From positions 124,001 to 188,000 of the forward strand of contig NZ_JARFYN010000001.1 in the NCBI RefSeq assembly GCF_030272695.1: DNA of 64,000 nucleotides, given 5' to 3'. The stretch comes from Martinezella calliandrae (GTDB taxonomy: Bacteria; Pseudomonadota; Alphaproteobacteria; Rhizobiales; Rhizobiaceae). The position numbers and the translations under genes are program-made. Shown here in pieces: positions 18,617 through 27,683 of the stretch. The notes beneath the pieces were generated by a model. It was not told the DNA's origin and searched no databases. It saw nothing but the letters and a program-made list of their open reading frames with translations. Within the stretch, counting starts at the first letter, position 1, and the number at the start of each line of letters is the position of its first letter.

Positions 18617-19216
18617 ATGAGCAATATTTCGACAAAAGCGGACGAAATCGTACAATCCGCACGCGGCCTGATCATCGCGGGCGGCTACAACAGCTTCAGC
18701 TTCGCCGACATTTCTGCAGAAGTCGGCATTCGCAAGGCCAGTATCCATCATCATTTCCCCACCAAGGCCGCTCTCGTCAGAACCGTCGTCGCCCGCTATC
18801 GGGAAGAGGCGCGGCAGGGTCTCGCCAGGGCCGACGCCAACATTGCCGATCCCGTCGCCCGCCTTCGAGCCTACACGGGTTTCTGGGAAGCGTGCATCAC
18901 AGACAACACCGCCCCCTTTTGCATCTGCGCCATGTTGGCCGCCGAGCTGCCGGTGCTGCCGGCCGATGTCGCTGTAGAAGTGCGCGGCCATTTTCGCGAT
19001 CTGGCAAGCTGGCTTGCGGCCGTTATGAAACATGGAGGTGCCGAAGGCCGATTTGTTCTGCAGCGTCCGGCTGCGGAAGAAGCTCTGACCTTTATGGCAA
19101 CCGTACATGGCGCCATGCTATCGGCGCGGGCCTATGGCGATCCCAAGGTCTTTGCCACCGTCGTCGAACCGCTGTTCGACCGGCTAGGGCATCCCTTGCC
19201 AGGTGGAATCACCTAA
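18617..19216 (+). CDS. TetR/AcrR-family regulator
   Basis: 199-residue TetR-family protein. The helix-turn-helix occupies residues 10-55 (ARGLIIAGGYNSFSFADISAEVGIRKASIHHHFPTKAALV, with the H-H-F ending of the recognition helix). The C-terminal ligand domain contains a Cys pair (FCICAML) in the TetR_C family usually paired with redox or alkylation-type inducers; this is inference. A CCTACC-N4-GGTAGG palindrome covers its own promoter and two more copies precede the next gene, so it probably represses itself and the DUF5666-like/cytochrome b/molybdoenzyme operon at 19513-21946. Confidence 0.9.
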   Translation: MSNISTKADEIVQSARGLIIAGGYNSFSFADISAEVGIRKASIHHHFPTKAALVRTVVARYREEARQGLARADANIADPVARLRAYTGFWEACITDNTAPFCICAMLAAELPVLPADVAVEVRGHFRDLASWLAAVMKHGGAEGRFVLQRPAAEEALTFMATVHGAMLSARAYGDPKVFATVVEPLFDRLGHPLPGGIT

Positions 19217-19364
19217 AAGTGAAGATGCTCTAGGTTCAAGAGATTAAAGCGACCTTTGTGCTTTCAAATAAACGCGCGGCGCTCTGACCACTGGCCATTG
19301 GAATCAATAGATTTTCCGCGGCTTTGCCGGATAACGTTTCTCTCACGCTTGTTTGATTGGCGGA

Positions 19365-19380
19365 GCTACCGAGTGGTAGA
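19365..19380. promoter_or_regulatory. TetR operator 2
   Basis: GCTACC-GAGT-GGTAGA: the inner CTACC-N4-GGTAG is identical in arms and spacing to the perfect repeat at 18593-18608. It lies 133 bases before the DUF5666-like gene. Auxiliary operator inferred. Confidence 0.55.
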
Positions 19381-19476
19381 TAGGATCGCCGCGTTGCAAT
19401 TGAGATTAGGATCTTTCCTCCCAGTTTTCTCGTGCAAGGAATTCTCTTCGCTGGCCTCGGCCGCTATCTCGAAAAG

Positions 19477-19492
19477 CCTACCGACTAGTAGG
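19477..19492. promoter_or_regulatory. TetR operator 3
   Basis: CCTACC-GACT-AGTAGG: one mismatch from the perfect repeat at 18593-18608. It ends 20 bases before the ATG at 19513, a position where a bound repressor would block the promoter or early elongation. Confidence 0.7.
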
Positions 19493-19512
19493 TATCTTAA
19501 GGGAGACTATTC

Positions 19513-20139
19513 ATGGATCGCAAGCTTCTGACGAAGGGCAGCGTGTTGGCGTTGGCCACCGGCGCTATCGTAACGCTCGCCGCCCTACAGGGCGCCAACG
19601 CCGCCGATCGTGTCCGCGTGCGCGGCACGATAGACAGCCTCGATGGCAATACCATCAAGGTCAAGTCCCGCGACGGCAAGGAGGTCACGGTGATGCTGAA
19701 ATCCGGCTGGGCCGTCACCGGCGTAACCGAGGCATCGGCCGCCGACATCAAACCCGGCGATTTCGTCGGCATTGCGAACGAGCCGACCGCTAGCGGCGTT
19801 GCCGGTGCTATCGAGGTCGTGATCTTTCCGGCCTCGATGAAGGGCACCGGCGAGGGCGACCGCCCCTGGGATTCGAAGCCTAACAGCTCGATGACCAATG
19901 CCACGGTTGCCAACACCGTCAAATCGGTCAACGGTCCGACGTTGACGCTGACCTACAAGGGCGGCGAGAAGAAAATCAACATCCCGGAGGGCACCCCCGT
20001 CGTGACCTTCGCAGCAGCCACCAAGGACGATCTGAAGCCCGGCGCCGCTGTCTTCATCACCGGCGAAACCTCCGGCGACGGCATGGTTTCGTCCGATCGC
20101 GTTGCCGTTGGCGTCAACGGCACCGTTCCACCGATGTGA
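19513..20139 (+). CDS. Secreted DUF5666-like protein
   Basis: 208-residue protein with a Sec-type signal peptide (MDRKLLTKGSVLALATGAIV...GANAADR, cleavage after ANA). The mature protein has two OB-like repeats: VRGTIDSLDGNTIKVKSRDGKEV...IKPGDFVGIAN, and VNTVKSVNG-type TVANTVKSVNGPTLTLTYKG...LKPGAAVFITG. This layout is what is annotated as DUF5666. Predicted periplasmic. It heads an operon with a cytochrome b and a Tat-exported molybdoenzyme, and TetR-type repeats precede it, so it probably serves that redox system, but no activity is known. Confidence 0.8.
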   Translation: MDRKLLTKGSVLALATGAIVTLAALQGANAADRVRVRGTIDSLDGNTIKVKSRDGKEVTVMLKSGWAVTGVTEASAADIKPGDFVGIANEPTASGVAGAIEVVIFPASMKGTGEGDRPWDSKPNSSMTNATVANTVKSVNGPTLTLTYKGGEKKINIPEGTPVVTFAAATKDDLKPGAAVFITGETSGDGMVSSDRVAVGVNGTVPPM

Positions 20140-20315
20140 TCTTCCCGCAAAAGCAAGTTCGCGGGGCCTACCGGCACCCGCCCGCCGAGGCCTGCCACGG
20201 CGCTCCGCTTTCAGCTCTCTCGCTGACGGAGCGCCGCGCTTTCTCTGGTCAATTGTGGTACCATGCAGCCTGGATTTCCAATGGGTTCGGTGAAGATTTC
20301 GAGAGGAACCAAGCG

Positions 20316-21173
20316 ATGGCCGACATCGATGCGACCGGTGCGCCGCCCGTGCACCCCCGAACGATCTACATTCGTCGGCATTCGGTCGTCATCCGACTGA
20401 CGCACTGGCTAAACGTGCTTTGTCTTACGCTGCTGCTGATGAGCGGCATGCAAATATTCAACGCCCATCCCTCCCTGTATTGGGGTCAATATGGCGCCAA
20501 TGCCGATCCGTCCTGGCTGCAGATATCGGCCACCGACGGCGACACTCGGCCATATGGCACCTTCCGTATCGGCAGCCTGACGATCCCGACGACCGGCGTT
20601 CTCGGTGCATCGAAAGAAGACGGTCAGTGGACTGTGCGCGCTTTTCCCGCGTGGGCGACGATCCCGAGTTATCAGGATCTGGCCGCCGGTCGGCGCTGGC
20701 ACTTCTTCTTCGCCTGGCTCTTCGTACTCAATGGCCTGATCTATTTGCTTTATGGCTTTGTCGCCGGTCATTTCAGCCGCGACCTTACACCGTCGGGCGC
20801 AGAGGTCTCGCCGCGCAATCTCTGGCACGAGATCGTCGAGCACGCCCGACTGCGCTTCCCGAAAGGCGAGAAGGCAAAGCGCTACAATGCATTGCAAAAG
20901 CTCACCTATCTGATCGTCATCTTCATTCTGCTTCCGCTGATGCTGGCGACCGGGCTTACCATGTCGCCCGGCATCGATGCCGGCTACCCGTTCCTGCTCG
21001 ATATTTTCGGCGGGCGGCAAACCGCACGCGGCATTCATTTCATCACCGCCTGGACGATCGTGCTCTTCGTTCTCGTGCATGTGGCGATGGTCATCCTATC
21101 CGGCCTCTGGAACAACATGCGCTCCATGGTGACCGGTCGATACGCTATCCGCATCGAAAGAGAGGACGCATGA
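20316..21173 (+). CDS. Membrane cytochrome b (b561/hydrogenase-type)
   Basis: 285-residue integral membrane protein with about four main hydrophobic helices and haem-ligand histidines, e.g. in VVIRLTHWLNVLCLTLLLMSGMQIF and in GRRWHFFFAWLFVLNGLIYLLYGF, plus HFITAWTIVLFVLVHVAMVI. This is the cytochrome b/b6-type domain used as a quinone-linked electron anchor. ATG 20316 has GAGAGGA upstream; an in-frame start at 20136 would overlap the previous gene and add non-family sequence. Its stop overlaps the molybdoenzyme start (ATGA), so the pair should form a membrane-bound complex passing electrons between the quinone pool and the periplasmic enzyme. Confidence 0.9.
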   Translation: MADIDATGAPPVHPRTIYIRRHSVVIRLTHWLNVLCLTLLLMSGMQIFNAHPSLYWGQYGANADPSWLQISATDGDTRPYGTFRIGSLTIPTTGVLGASKEDGQWTVRAFPAWATIPSYQDLAAGRRWHFFFAWLFVLNGLIYLLYGFVAGHFSRDLTPSGAEVSPRNLWHEIVEHARLRFPKGEKAKRYNALQKLTYLIVIFILLPLMLATGLTMSPGIDAGYPFLLDIFGGRQTARGIHFITAWTIVLFVLVHVAMVILSGLWNNMRSMVTGRYAIRIEREDA

Positions 21174-21946
21174 GCAAGATCGTCACCCGCCGCCGTTTCC
21201 TCATTGGCTCCGCCGCCGGCCTCGGCGCCATAGGCCTGACCGGCTGCGACGATGTCACCGGGAACGAGAACGTCCAGAAGGTGTTGGCGATGGCCGAAGG
21301 TCTGACCATGGACACGCAACGCCTGCTCGTCTCGCCGCGGACGCTTGCCCGCGAATATACCGATAAGGACATCTCGCCGACTTTCCGTTCGAATGGCACG
21401 GACGATCCCGGGACTGAGGAGTATGAAGCGATGGTGGAAAACGGCTTTTCCACCTGGAAGCTGAAGGTCGACGGCATGGTCAACCAGCCGATGGAGTTTT
21501 CGCTGGCAGACCTGAAGAAGCTGCCATCGCGCACGCAGATCACCCGCCATGACTGTGTCGAAGGCTGGAGCGCCATCGGCAAATGGACCGGCGTGCCGCT
21601 TGGTCTCATCCTCCAGAGCGTAGGGCTCAAGCCGGCCGCGCGCTATGCGGTATTCTATTGCGCCGACGAGCTGGAGCAGACGCTAGACGGTAGCGGCCGC
21701 TACTATGAAAGCATCGACTTGATCGACGCTTTCCATCCACAGACGATCCTGGCCTATTCGATGAACGGCAAAGACCTCGAAGTCGCCCACGGCGCGCCGC
21801 TGCGTCTGCGCGTCGAACGCCATCTCGGCTATAAGCATGCCAAATACGTGATGCGGATCGAAATCCGGGACAAATTCAACGACATCTGGGGCGGCAATGG
21901 CGGCTTCTGGGAAGATCGCGGCTATGAATGGTATGCCGGAATCTGA
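21170..21946 (+). CDS. Tat-exported molybdopterin oxidoreductase (sulfite oxidase/YedY fold)
   Basis: 258-residue molybdoenzyme. The N-terminus TRRRFLIGSAAGLGAIGLTGC has a twin-arginine motif and then a lipobox-like LTGC, so the protein is probably Tat-exported and possibly lipidated at Cys. The Mo-ligand cysteine is in TRHDCVEGWSAIGKWTGVPL; GAPLRLRVERHLGYKHAKYV is the pterin loop. It begins inside the stop of the cytochrome b gene (ATGA). The two genes resemble MsrP/MsrQ-like or other periplasmic molybdo-reductase pairs in arrangement, but the cytochrome is not MsrQ and the substrate cannot be named. Confidence 0.9.
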   Translation: MSKIVTRRRFLIGSAAGLGAIGLTGCDDVTGNENVQKVLAMAEGLTMDTQRLLVSPRTLAREYTDKDISPTFRSNGTDDPGTEEYEAMVENGFSTWKLKVDGMVNQPMEFSLADLKKLPSRTQITRHDCVEGWSAIGKWTGVPLGLILQSVGLKPAARYAVFYCADELEQTLDGSGRYYESIDLIDAFHPQTILAYSMNGKDLEVAHGAPLRLRVERHLGYKHAKYVMRIEIRDKFNDIWGGNGGFWEDRGYEWYAGI

Positions 21947-22058
21947 ACCGCGTTGCGTTAGCATGGCCTAATTGTCGCAGCCCTTTGAGAGACGGAACAC
22001 CTATGCCGCGAATGCGTTTCCTCAAGGGCAATTAAGCCCAGTATCGGAGGAAATGCAC

Positions 22059-22316
22059 ATGTTGAGATCGATTTTGATCGCAGCCGTGTTTGCGGTTGCG
22101 GGCGTCGTGCCCGCCTATGCCGCAACCGCGGCGATGAAATGTGACGACGCTTCCATCACGGCCTTGCAGACCAAGGTGGATTCAATGACCGATCAGACGA
22201 AAAAAGCAGCTGCCACCAAACAGGTTGCCATGGCAAAGGATGCCATGAAGGCCCATAAGGTCAAAACTTGTGTGACGCACATGGAGAATGCCACAAAGGG
22301 CATGACCAAGATGTAA
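22059..22316 (+). CDS. Small periplasmic protein, unknown
   Basis: 85-residue secreted protein with signal peptide MLRSILIAAVFAVAGVVPAYA and a mature part rich in lysine, alanine and methionine (TKKAAATKQVAMAKDAMKAHKVKTC), probably helical, with two cysteines (MKCDD and KTCVTHM). ATG 22059 is eight bases after GGAGG; an ATG at 22053 is too close to that site. Similar short helical periplasmic proteins are common in rhizobia and uncharacterised. A strong terminator follows at 22351-22382. Confidence 0.7.
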   Translation: MLRSILIAAVFAVAGVVPAYAATAAMKCDDASITALQTKVDSMTDQTKKAAATKQVAMAKDAMKAHKVKTCVTHMENATKGMTKM

Positions 22317-22350
22317 TGGCGCACCCAGGCCTTGGTGGAACCAGAGGATG

Positions 22351-22382
22351 AGGCCCGGGCGTCCGGGCCTTACGTATTTTTT
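22351..22382 (+). terminator. Intrinsic terminator
   Basis: Perfect 8-bp stem AGGCCCGG/CCGGGCCT with loop GCGT (22351-22370) followed by TTTTTT at 22377-22382. It ends the transcript carrying the small periplasmic protein. Confidence 0.85.
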
Positions 22383-22461
22383 CAGCGCTGTGGCGATGCG
22401 CTTGCTTCGGCGGCCACGGATCACCGGACGGACCGGCTGCTTTGAAAGTCACCAGCAGGAT

Positions 22462-22485
22462 AAAAAATGGCACCCGAAGGCGCCA
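22462..22485 (-). terminator. Intrinsic terminator of the RND operon
   Basis: Read on the minus strand: stem TGGCGCC/GGTGCCA with a TTCG tetraloop, then six T. It lies 53 bases past the stop of the efflux pump gene and faces the terminator at 22351-22382. Confidence 0.85.
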
Positions 22486-22537
22486 CTTTGTAGTCAATAT
22501 CTAACGAGCCGCACTTGGCTCTCTATTCCGCGGGGCG

Positions 22538-25500
22538 CTACTCCGCCGCCTCCGCATGGCCGTGGCTGATCTCTTCATCCTCGTCGTCCTCTTCCGCCGT
22601 CGGCTGTTTCCAGGCGATCAGGCGGTAGAACATCGGAATGAAGAAGGTGGCTATGAAAGTCGCCGCCAGCATGCCGCCGATGACGCCGGTGCCGATGGCG
22701 TGGCGGCTGGCGGAACCTGCGCCGCTGCTGATCGCCAGCGGCACGACGCCGAGAATGAAGGCGAGCGAAGTCATGACGATCGGCCGAAAACGTAGGCGCG
22801 CCGCTTCGAGCGCTGCCTCGCCGGCGCTCATGCCGTCCTTCCGTTTCAAAACCGCGAACTCGACGATCAGGATGGCGTTCTTCGCCGCCAGACCGATGAG
22901 CGTCACCATGCCGATCTGGAAATAGACGTCGTTGGTGAGCCCCCGCAGATAGGTGGCGAGCAGCGCGCCGAACAGCGCAAAGGGGATCGCGGTGATGACG
23001 GCGAGCGGCAGGCTCCATTTTTCGAACTGCGCGGCGAGGATCAGGAACACCATAATGATGCCGAAGACCATCGCCTGCGTGCCCGCGCCACCGGTTTCCA
23101 GCTCCTGATAGGCAGAGCCTGTCCAGGCGATCTGGAACCCATCGGGCAGGGTCTGTGCCGCCACTTCCTGCATCGCCTTGATCGCATCGCCAGATGTGTA
23201 GCCCCGTGCCGGATTACCGGTGATCTTGGCGGCGTTGAAGGCGTTGTAGCGCTCCAGCTGATCCGGCCCGATGACGCGCGTCACCTTGATCAGCGTATCG
23301 AGCGGGATCATCTTGCCGCTGTCGGAACGCACGAAGACCTGGCGCAGATCTTCGGGCGATTCACGGAACGGCGCCTCGGACTGCAGATTGACCTGATAGT
23401 TGCGGCCATAAAGCGTGAAGTCGTTGACATAGAGGCTGCCGAAGGTCGCCTGCATGGCATCGAAGACCGAGTTGATCGGCACGCCAAGCGCCTTCGCCTT
23501 CTCGCGGTCGAGATCGGCGCGGAACTGCGGTACGTTGGTGTCGAGCGTGGTGCGCACCGCGGCCAACTCGGGTCGCTTGGAGGCGGCCGCCACCAGCTTG
23601 TTCGTCTGATCGGCCAGCCCCTGAACGCTCTTGCCCGTGCGGTCCTGGACATAGACTTCGAAACCGCCCGTGGTCGAGAGGCCCTGGATCGGCGGTGGGT
23701 TGAAGGCGAGCACCATGGCATCCTTGATGCCCATATTGGCGCCGATCAAGGGACCTGCGAGATTGCGGGCGTCCAGTGCGGGCGTCGTGCGCTGGCTCCA
23801 GTCCTTCAGCGTCACGAAAGCGACGCCGGCGCTGCTCTTCAGGCCACCCGAAAGTAGGTCGAAACCGGAAACGGCAAAGACATCGTCGACTCCTGGGATC
23901 TTCTTGGTGTTGATCAGCGCCTGATCCATCACCGCCTGCGTGCGTGGCAGGGACGCCGCGGGCGGCAGGATGGCGAGTTCGAACAGCACGCCCTGGTCTT
24001 CATCCGGCACCAGCGATCCAGGCAGGGCGTAGAAGAGATAGCCGGTCGCTCCGAGCAGGCCGGCGACCAGCACACAGCCAAGCAAAGCGCGCTTAAGGAA
24101 GAAGGCGACGCCTGCCGTGTAGCCGCGCGTCAGCCGGTCGAAGGCGCGATTGAAGATGCGGAACGGCAACACCGGTTCGTGATGGCCGGGTTTCAGAATC
24201 AGCGCGCAGAGCGCGGGAGTCAGCGTCAACGCCACGATACCCGACAAGGTAACCGAAATCGCGATGGTGACGGCGAACTGCTTGTACATCTGGCCTGCAA
24301 GGCCGCCCATGAAAGAGACCGGCACGAACACCGCGCAGAGCACGAGCACAATCGCGATGACTGGGCCGGTCACTTCGCCCATTGCCTTGATCGCCGCCTT
24401 CTTGGGCGACAGCTTCTCGGTCGACATCAGGCGCTCGACATTTTCAAGGACGACGATGGCGTCGTCCACCACGATGCCGATGGCAAGCACCAGACCAAAC
24501 AGTGTCAGCAGGTTGATCGAGAAGCCGAGCGCATACATGCCGGCAAAGGTGCCGACAATCGAGATCGGCACGGCGATGACGGGAATGAGCGTCGCGCGCC
24601 AGTTCTGCAGGAAGACGAAGACAACGATGACGACAAGAAGGATTGCTTCGATGAAGGTGTGGATCACCTCCTCGATCGACACCTGGATGAATTTCGTCGT
24701 GTCATAGGGGATCTGGTAGGAGATGCCCTGCGGGAAGGACTTCTGCAGCTCGTCGAGGCGAGCGCGCAAAGCCGACATCGTATTAAGCGCGTTGGCACCC
24801 GGCTGCAGATAAACGGCGATCGGGATTGCCGGCGTGCCGTTCAGGCTGCTCTGGATCGAATAGCTCTTGGTGCCGAGCTCGATTCGCGCGACATCCTTCA
24901 GCCGCAGCGTTGCGGCATTGGCGTCCGAACGCAGAATGATGTCGCCGAAGGCATCGACATCCGGCAGGCGTCCTTGCGTCGTTACCGTATAGGTGAAGGG
25001 CTGAGCATTGTTGTCGGGCTGGTCGCCGAACCTACCGGCGGCAAACTGTGAGTTCTGCTCCTGGATGGCAGCAGAGACATCGCTCGGCGTCAAATTATAT
25101 TGCGCCAACTTGTCCGGCCGCAGCCAGATACGCATCGAATAATCGATATCGCCGAGCAGGTTGACGTCGCCGACGCCGGAGATGCGCTTGAGGTCGTCGA
25201 CGACGTTGAGCAGCGCGTAGTTGCCGACGAAGGCGCGATCGTAGCGGCTGTCGGTCGAGTACATTGCCACGAAGCCGAGAATCGACGTGGAGCGCTTGGT
25301 GACAACAACGCCGAGACGGGTCACGTCCTGCGGCAGCGTCGAAACGGCGCGCTGCACGCGATTGTTGACGTTGATCGCCGCCTGGTCCGGATCGGTTCCG
25401 AGCGCAAAGGTAACGGTGATCTGTATCGCACCGCTGTTGGAGTTCGTCGACTGCATGTAAAGCATGTTTTCGACGCCGTTGATCTGCTGTTCCAATGGTG

Positions 25501-25693
25501 CGGCAACGGTCTGGGCCACCGTCTCGGCGCTGGCGCCGGGATAGCTGGCGGTGACGACCACCTGAGGCGGCGTCAGTTCGGGATATTGCGCGATCGGCAA
25601 GATGCGCAGGCAGACCACGCCCGCAAGCACGATGATAATCGAGATCACCGCCGCGAAAACGGGGCGATCGATAAAGAATCTATTGCTCAACAT
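22538..25693 (-). CDS. RND multidrug efflux permease (AcrB/MexB type)
   Basis: 1051-residue inner-membrane trimeric pump of the HAE-1 family, full length. Visible marks: N-terminal [25 protein letters not shown], the porter loops, transmembrane segment 4 with the proton-relay Asp pair ([21 protein letters not shown]), and the second half's [14 protein letters not shown]. The C-terminal tail is acidic ([19 protein letters not shown]). Its ATG overlaps the adaptor stop by TGATG. No outer-membrane TolC partner lies alongside. Expression is probably controlled by the divergent TetR gene at 27063. Function in practice depends on whether the adaptor frameshift is real. Confidence 0.95.
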   Translation of the reverse strand: MLSNRFFIDRPVFAAVISIIIVLAGVVCLRILPIAQYPELTPPQVVVTASYPGASAETVAQTVAAPLEQQINGVENMLYMQSTNSNSGAIQITVTFALGTDPDQAAINVNNRVQRAVSTLPQDVTRLGVVVTKRSTSILGFVAMYSTDSRYDRAFVGNYALLNVVDDLKRISGVGDVNLLGDIDYSMRIWLRPDKLAQYNLTPSDVSAAIQEQNSQFAAGRFGDQPDNNAQPFTYTVTTQGRLPDVDAFGDIILRSDANAATLRLKDVARIELGTKSYSIQSSLNGTPAIPIAVYLQPGANALNTMSALRARLDELQKSFPQGISYQIPYDTTKFIQVSIEEVIHTFIEAILLVVIVVFVFLQNWRATLIPVIAVPISIVGTFAGMYALGFSINLLTLFGLVLAIGIVVDDAIVVLENVERLMSTEKLSPKKAAIKAMGEVTGPVIAIVLVLCAVFVPVSFMGGLAGQMYKQFAVTIAISVTLSGIVALTLTPALCALILKPGHHEPVLPFRIFNRAFDRLTRGYTAGVAFFLKRALLGCVLVAGLLGATGYLFYALPGSLVPDEDQGVLFELAILPPAASLPRTQAVMDQALINTKKIPGVDDVFAVSGFDLLSGGLKSSAGVAFVTLKDWSQRTTPALDARNLAGPLIGANMGIKDAMVLAFNPPPIQGLSTTGGFEVYVQDRTGKSVQGLADQTNKLVAAASKRPELAAVRTTLDTNVPQFRADLDREKAKALGVPINSVFDAMQATFGSLYVNDFTLYGRNYQVNLQSEAPFRESPEDLRQVFVRSDSGKMIPLDTLIKVTRVIGPDQLERYNAFNAAKITGNPARGYTSGDAIKAMQEVAAQTLPDGFQIAWTGSAYQELETGGAGTQAMVFGIIMVFLILAAQFEKWSLPLAVITAIPFALFGALLATYLRGLTNDVYFQIGMVTLIGLAAKNAILIVEFAVLKRKDGMSAGEAALEAARLRFRPIVMTSLAFILGVVPLAISSGAGSASRHAIGTGVIGGMLAATFIATFFIPMFYRLIAWKQPTAEEDDEDEEISHGHAEAAE

Positions 25694-26861
25694 CAGTTTT
25701 GCGCCACCCTATTCGTGTCGCCCGGCGTTGCGGCCTCGGCCGCCTGCACTGGCGCGCCGGGTCGCACCTTGATGATGCCCTCCGTAATTAGTTTCTCACC
25801 GGCATTGAGGCCGGACAGCACAAGCCAGTTGCTGCCGATCTTCTGGCCGAGCGTTACCGGATTGACACGGGCATTGCCGTCCTTGTCTATCGTGTAGACG
25901 AACTGGCCCTGCGGGCTCTGCATCAGGGCCACTTCCGGAATGGTAATGGCGTTATCGAGCGAAACACCTGTAACGGTGGCGCGCACGAATTGGCCGGGCA
26001 ACAGCCGGCGATTGGGGTTGTCGACCACGGCGCGAGCTTGCAGCGTGCCGGTCGACACATCGATGGTAGACGAGGTGAAGTCCACGACACCGTCATGATC
26101 ATAGGTCGTGCCATCGCCGAAGGAGATCTTCACGCCTAGATTAGGCGCTTGACCCTTGGCTTTCTTGAGATCGATCAGCCGGCGCACTTCGGCGGCTTCC
26201 GTATCCGAGAACGAGAAATTGACATAGACCGGATCGAGCTGCGTGATGCTTGTAAGCAGGCCGGTATCGCCCGTCGTACCGATTAGGCTGCCTTCGGAGA
26301 CCTGCTCCAGGCTGGTGATGCCGCCGACCGGGGCCGTGACCTTGGTATAACCGAGATTGAGCTGCGCGGTCTGAACCTGCGCCTGCGCTGCGGCGACCGC
26401 AGCCTCCGCCAACTGGCGCGTGGACGTCGCATCGTCTCGCGCCTTCTGGGTAACGGCATTCTGGTCGAAGAGGTTGATGTTGCGCTTTTCCTCACGCTGC
26501 GCCTGGGTCAATTGCGCCTGTGCCTGCTGCAACTGAGCCTGGGCCTGGGCAAGGGCGGCCTCGTAAGGAGCCGGATCGATAGGAAAAGCACGTCGCCGGC
26601 TTTGACTTCCGCGCCTTCGACGAAGTTCCGTTTCAACAGGATACCACCGACGCGGGCACGCACGTCGACTTGCCTATAAGCCGAGATGCGCGCAGCATAT
26701 TCGTAGGTGAGCGGCACGGTCTGAGGCTTGACATCGACCACGGTCACCTGCGGCGGCGGCATTGGTGCGGCCTGCTGGGCTTGCGAGGACAGCGCGCCGA
26801 GAAAGAGGAGTCCGGCCGCAATGAGGCCGCTGCGCAAAAAGAAGGAGGAATGCGCCGTCAT
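25693..26861 (-). pseudogene. RND adaptor (membrane fusion protein), frameshifted
   Basis: Together the two frames encode a complete periplasmic adaptor: signal peptide MTAHSSFFLRSGLIAAGLLFLGALSSQAQ, lipoyl half RVGGILLKRNFVEGAEVKAGDVLF (26861 to about 26582), then in another frame the coiled-coil hairpin AQLTQAQREEKRNINLFDQNAVT and C-terminal domains to TGA 25693. The switch falls near 26581: family members read LF-L-IDPAPYEA, here a base is missing before ATCGAT. The span of 1169 bases is one short of 390 codons, which supports a single-base deletion. Either the gene is broken, disabling the pump, or this is a sequencing error. Confidence 0.85.
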
Positions 26862-26904
26862 GGAAAATCACCGTGAGTTTAACATTTTCTATTGCAGCGC
26901 AGCA

Positions 26905-26928
26905 TACAAACATGCATGAATGATTGTA
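26905..26928. promoter_or_regulatory. AcrR-type operator of the RND pump
   Basis: Imperfect 24-bp inverted repeat with outer arms TACAAACATG and AATGATTGTA around CATG. It closely resembles the E. coli AcrR operator (arms TACATACATT and AATGTATGTA) in length and sequence. It lies between the adaptor start (26861) and the divergent TetR gene (27063). Confidence 0.7.
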
Positions 26929-27062
26929 AACATCAAATCGACGTGACTTTCCGCATGATCGCGAAAACCGCGCAATAGTTTTCAAAAAATACCATGCGAA
27001 ATCAAATATATGAGGCGAGATTGAATAATTTCTCGTCTCCTGGAAAATCGGGGGGAGATGGC

Positions 27063-27683
27063 ATGCGCAGGACCAAGGAAGATGCAGCCAAGACCAGGGA
27101 GGAGGTTTTGGCCGCCGCCGCCGAGGTTTTTTATGAAAGCGGCGTCAGCGGCTCGAGCCTCGACAAGATCGCCAAGCGCGCCGGGGTGACGCGGGGCGCG
27201 ATCTACTGGCATTTCAAGGACAAAGCCGAGGTGCTGACGGCGCTCCACAGCGAAATCCGCCTGCCGCAGGAAGCAATCGTCGACGGTGCGCTGGAACATG
27301 GGCATGACGATCCGCTCGGCCTGATCGAACAGGCCTCGATCGAGGTGCTGCATATCCTGGCGAATGACGAGCATCAACAGCGCATATTCGCCATCATGAT
27401 TCTCGGTTGCGAATTCACCGAGGACCGGTCCGATGCCGCCCAGCGTATCGTCACCGCCAATGCCGAAATGTATGAAAAGCTGCAGAAACTGATCGACATG
27501 GCCGATCGGCAAGGCAAGCTCGCCTCCGCCTGGACCGTCGACGCCGCCGCCCGCGCCTTCCAATGCTCCATGAACGGCCTCTTTGCCGAATGGCTCCGAT
27601 CGAGCAAGTCGTTTCCGGTAGTCGATGTCGGCGAGATGCTGGTGCACAGCTTGATAGGTTCGATGCGGCGACGCGCCAACTAG
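27063..27683 (+). CDS. TetR/AcrR-family regulator of the RND pump
   Basis: 206-residue TetR protein of the AcrR/TtgR type. The N-terminus MRRTKEDAAKTREEVLAAAAEVFYESGVSGSSLDKIAKRAGVTRGAIYWHFKDK is a near-textbook AcrR helix-turn-helix, followed by the AcrR C-terminal domain (AARAFQCSMNGLFAEWLRSSKSFPV). ATG 27063 follows GGGGGAG; the longer frame from 26994 adds non-family residues. Divergent from the adaptor-pump genes across the operator at 26905-26928, so it should repress the pump and release on drug binding. It shares its last CTAG with the convergent Lrp gene stop. Confidence 0.92.
   Translation: MRRTKEDAAKTREEVLAAAAEVFYESGVSGSSLDKIAKRAGVTRGAIYWHFKDKAEVLTALHSEIRLPQEAIVDGALEHGHDDPLGLIEQASIEVLHILANDEHQQRIFAIMILGCEFTEDRSDAAQRIVTANAEMYEKLQKLIDMADRQGKLASAWTVDAAARAFQCSMNGLFAEWLRSSKSFPVVDVGEMLVHSLIGSMRRRAN

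Larger units (their letters stand above)
19217..19512. other. Intergenic regulatory region of the redox operon
   Basis: This stretch of nearly 300 bases has no credible gene. It holds two inverted repeats that resemble the perfect repeat before the upstream TetR gene (19365-19380 and 19477-19492) and a ribosome site AAGGGAGA at about 19499-19506 for the next gene. The rest shows no structure I can name. Confidence 0.7.

Noticed and set aside
20136..20315. N-terminal extension of the cytochrome b gene
   Set aside because: It overlaps the preceding gene's stop, does not resemble the family, and the ATG at 20316 has a proper ribosome site.
24179..25051. 290-codon frame opposite the RND pump
   Set aside because: Extremely rich in His, Asp and Arg, with no start signal, and antisense to conserved pump sequence.
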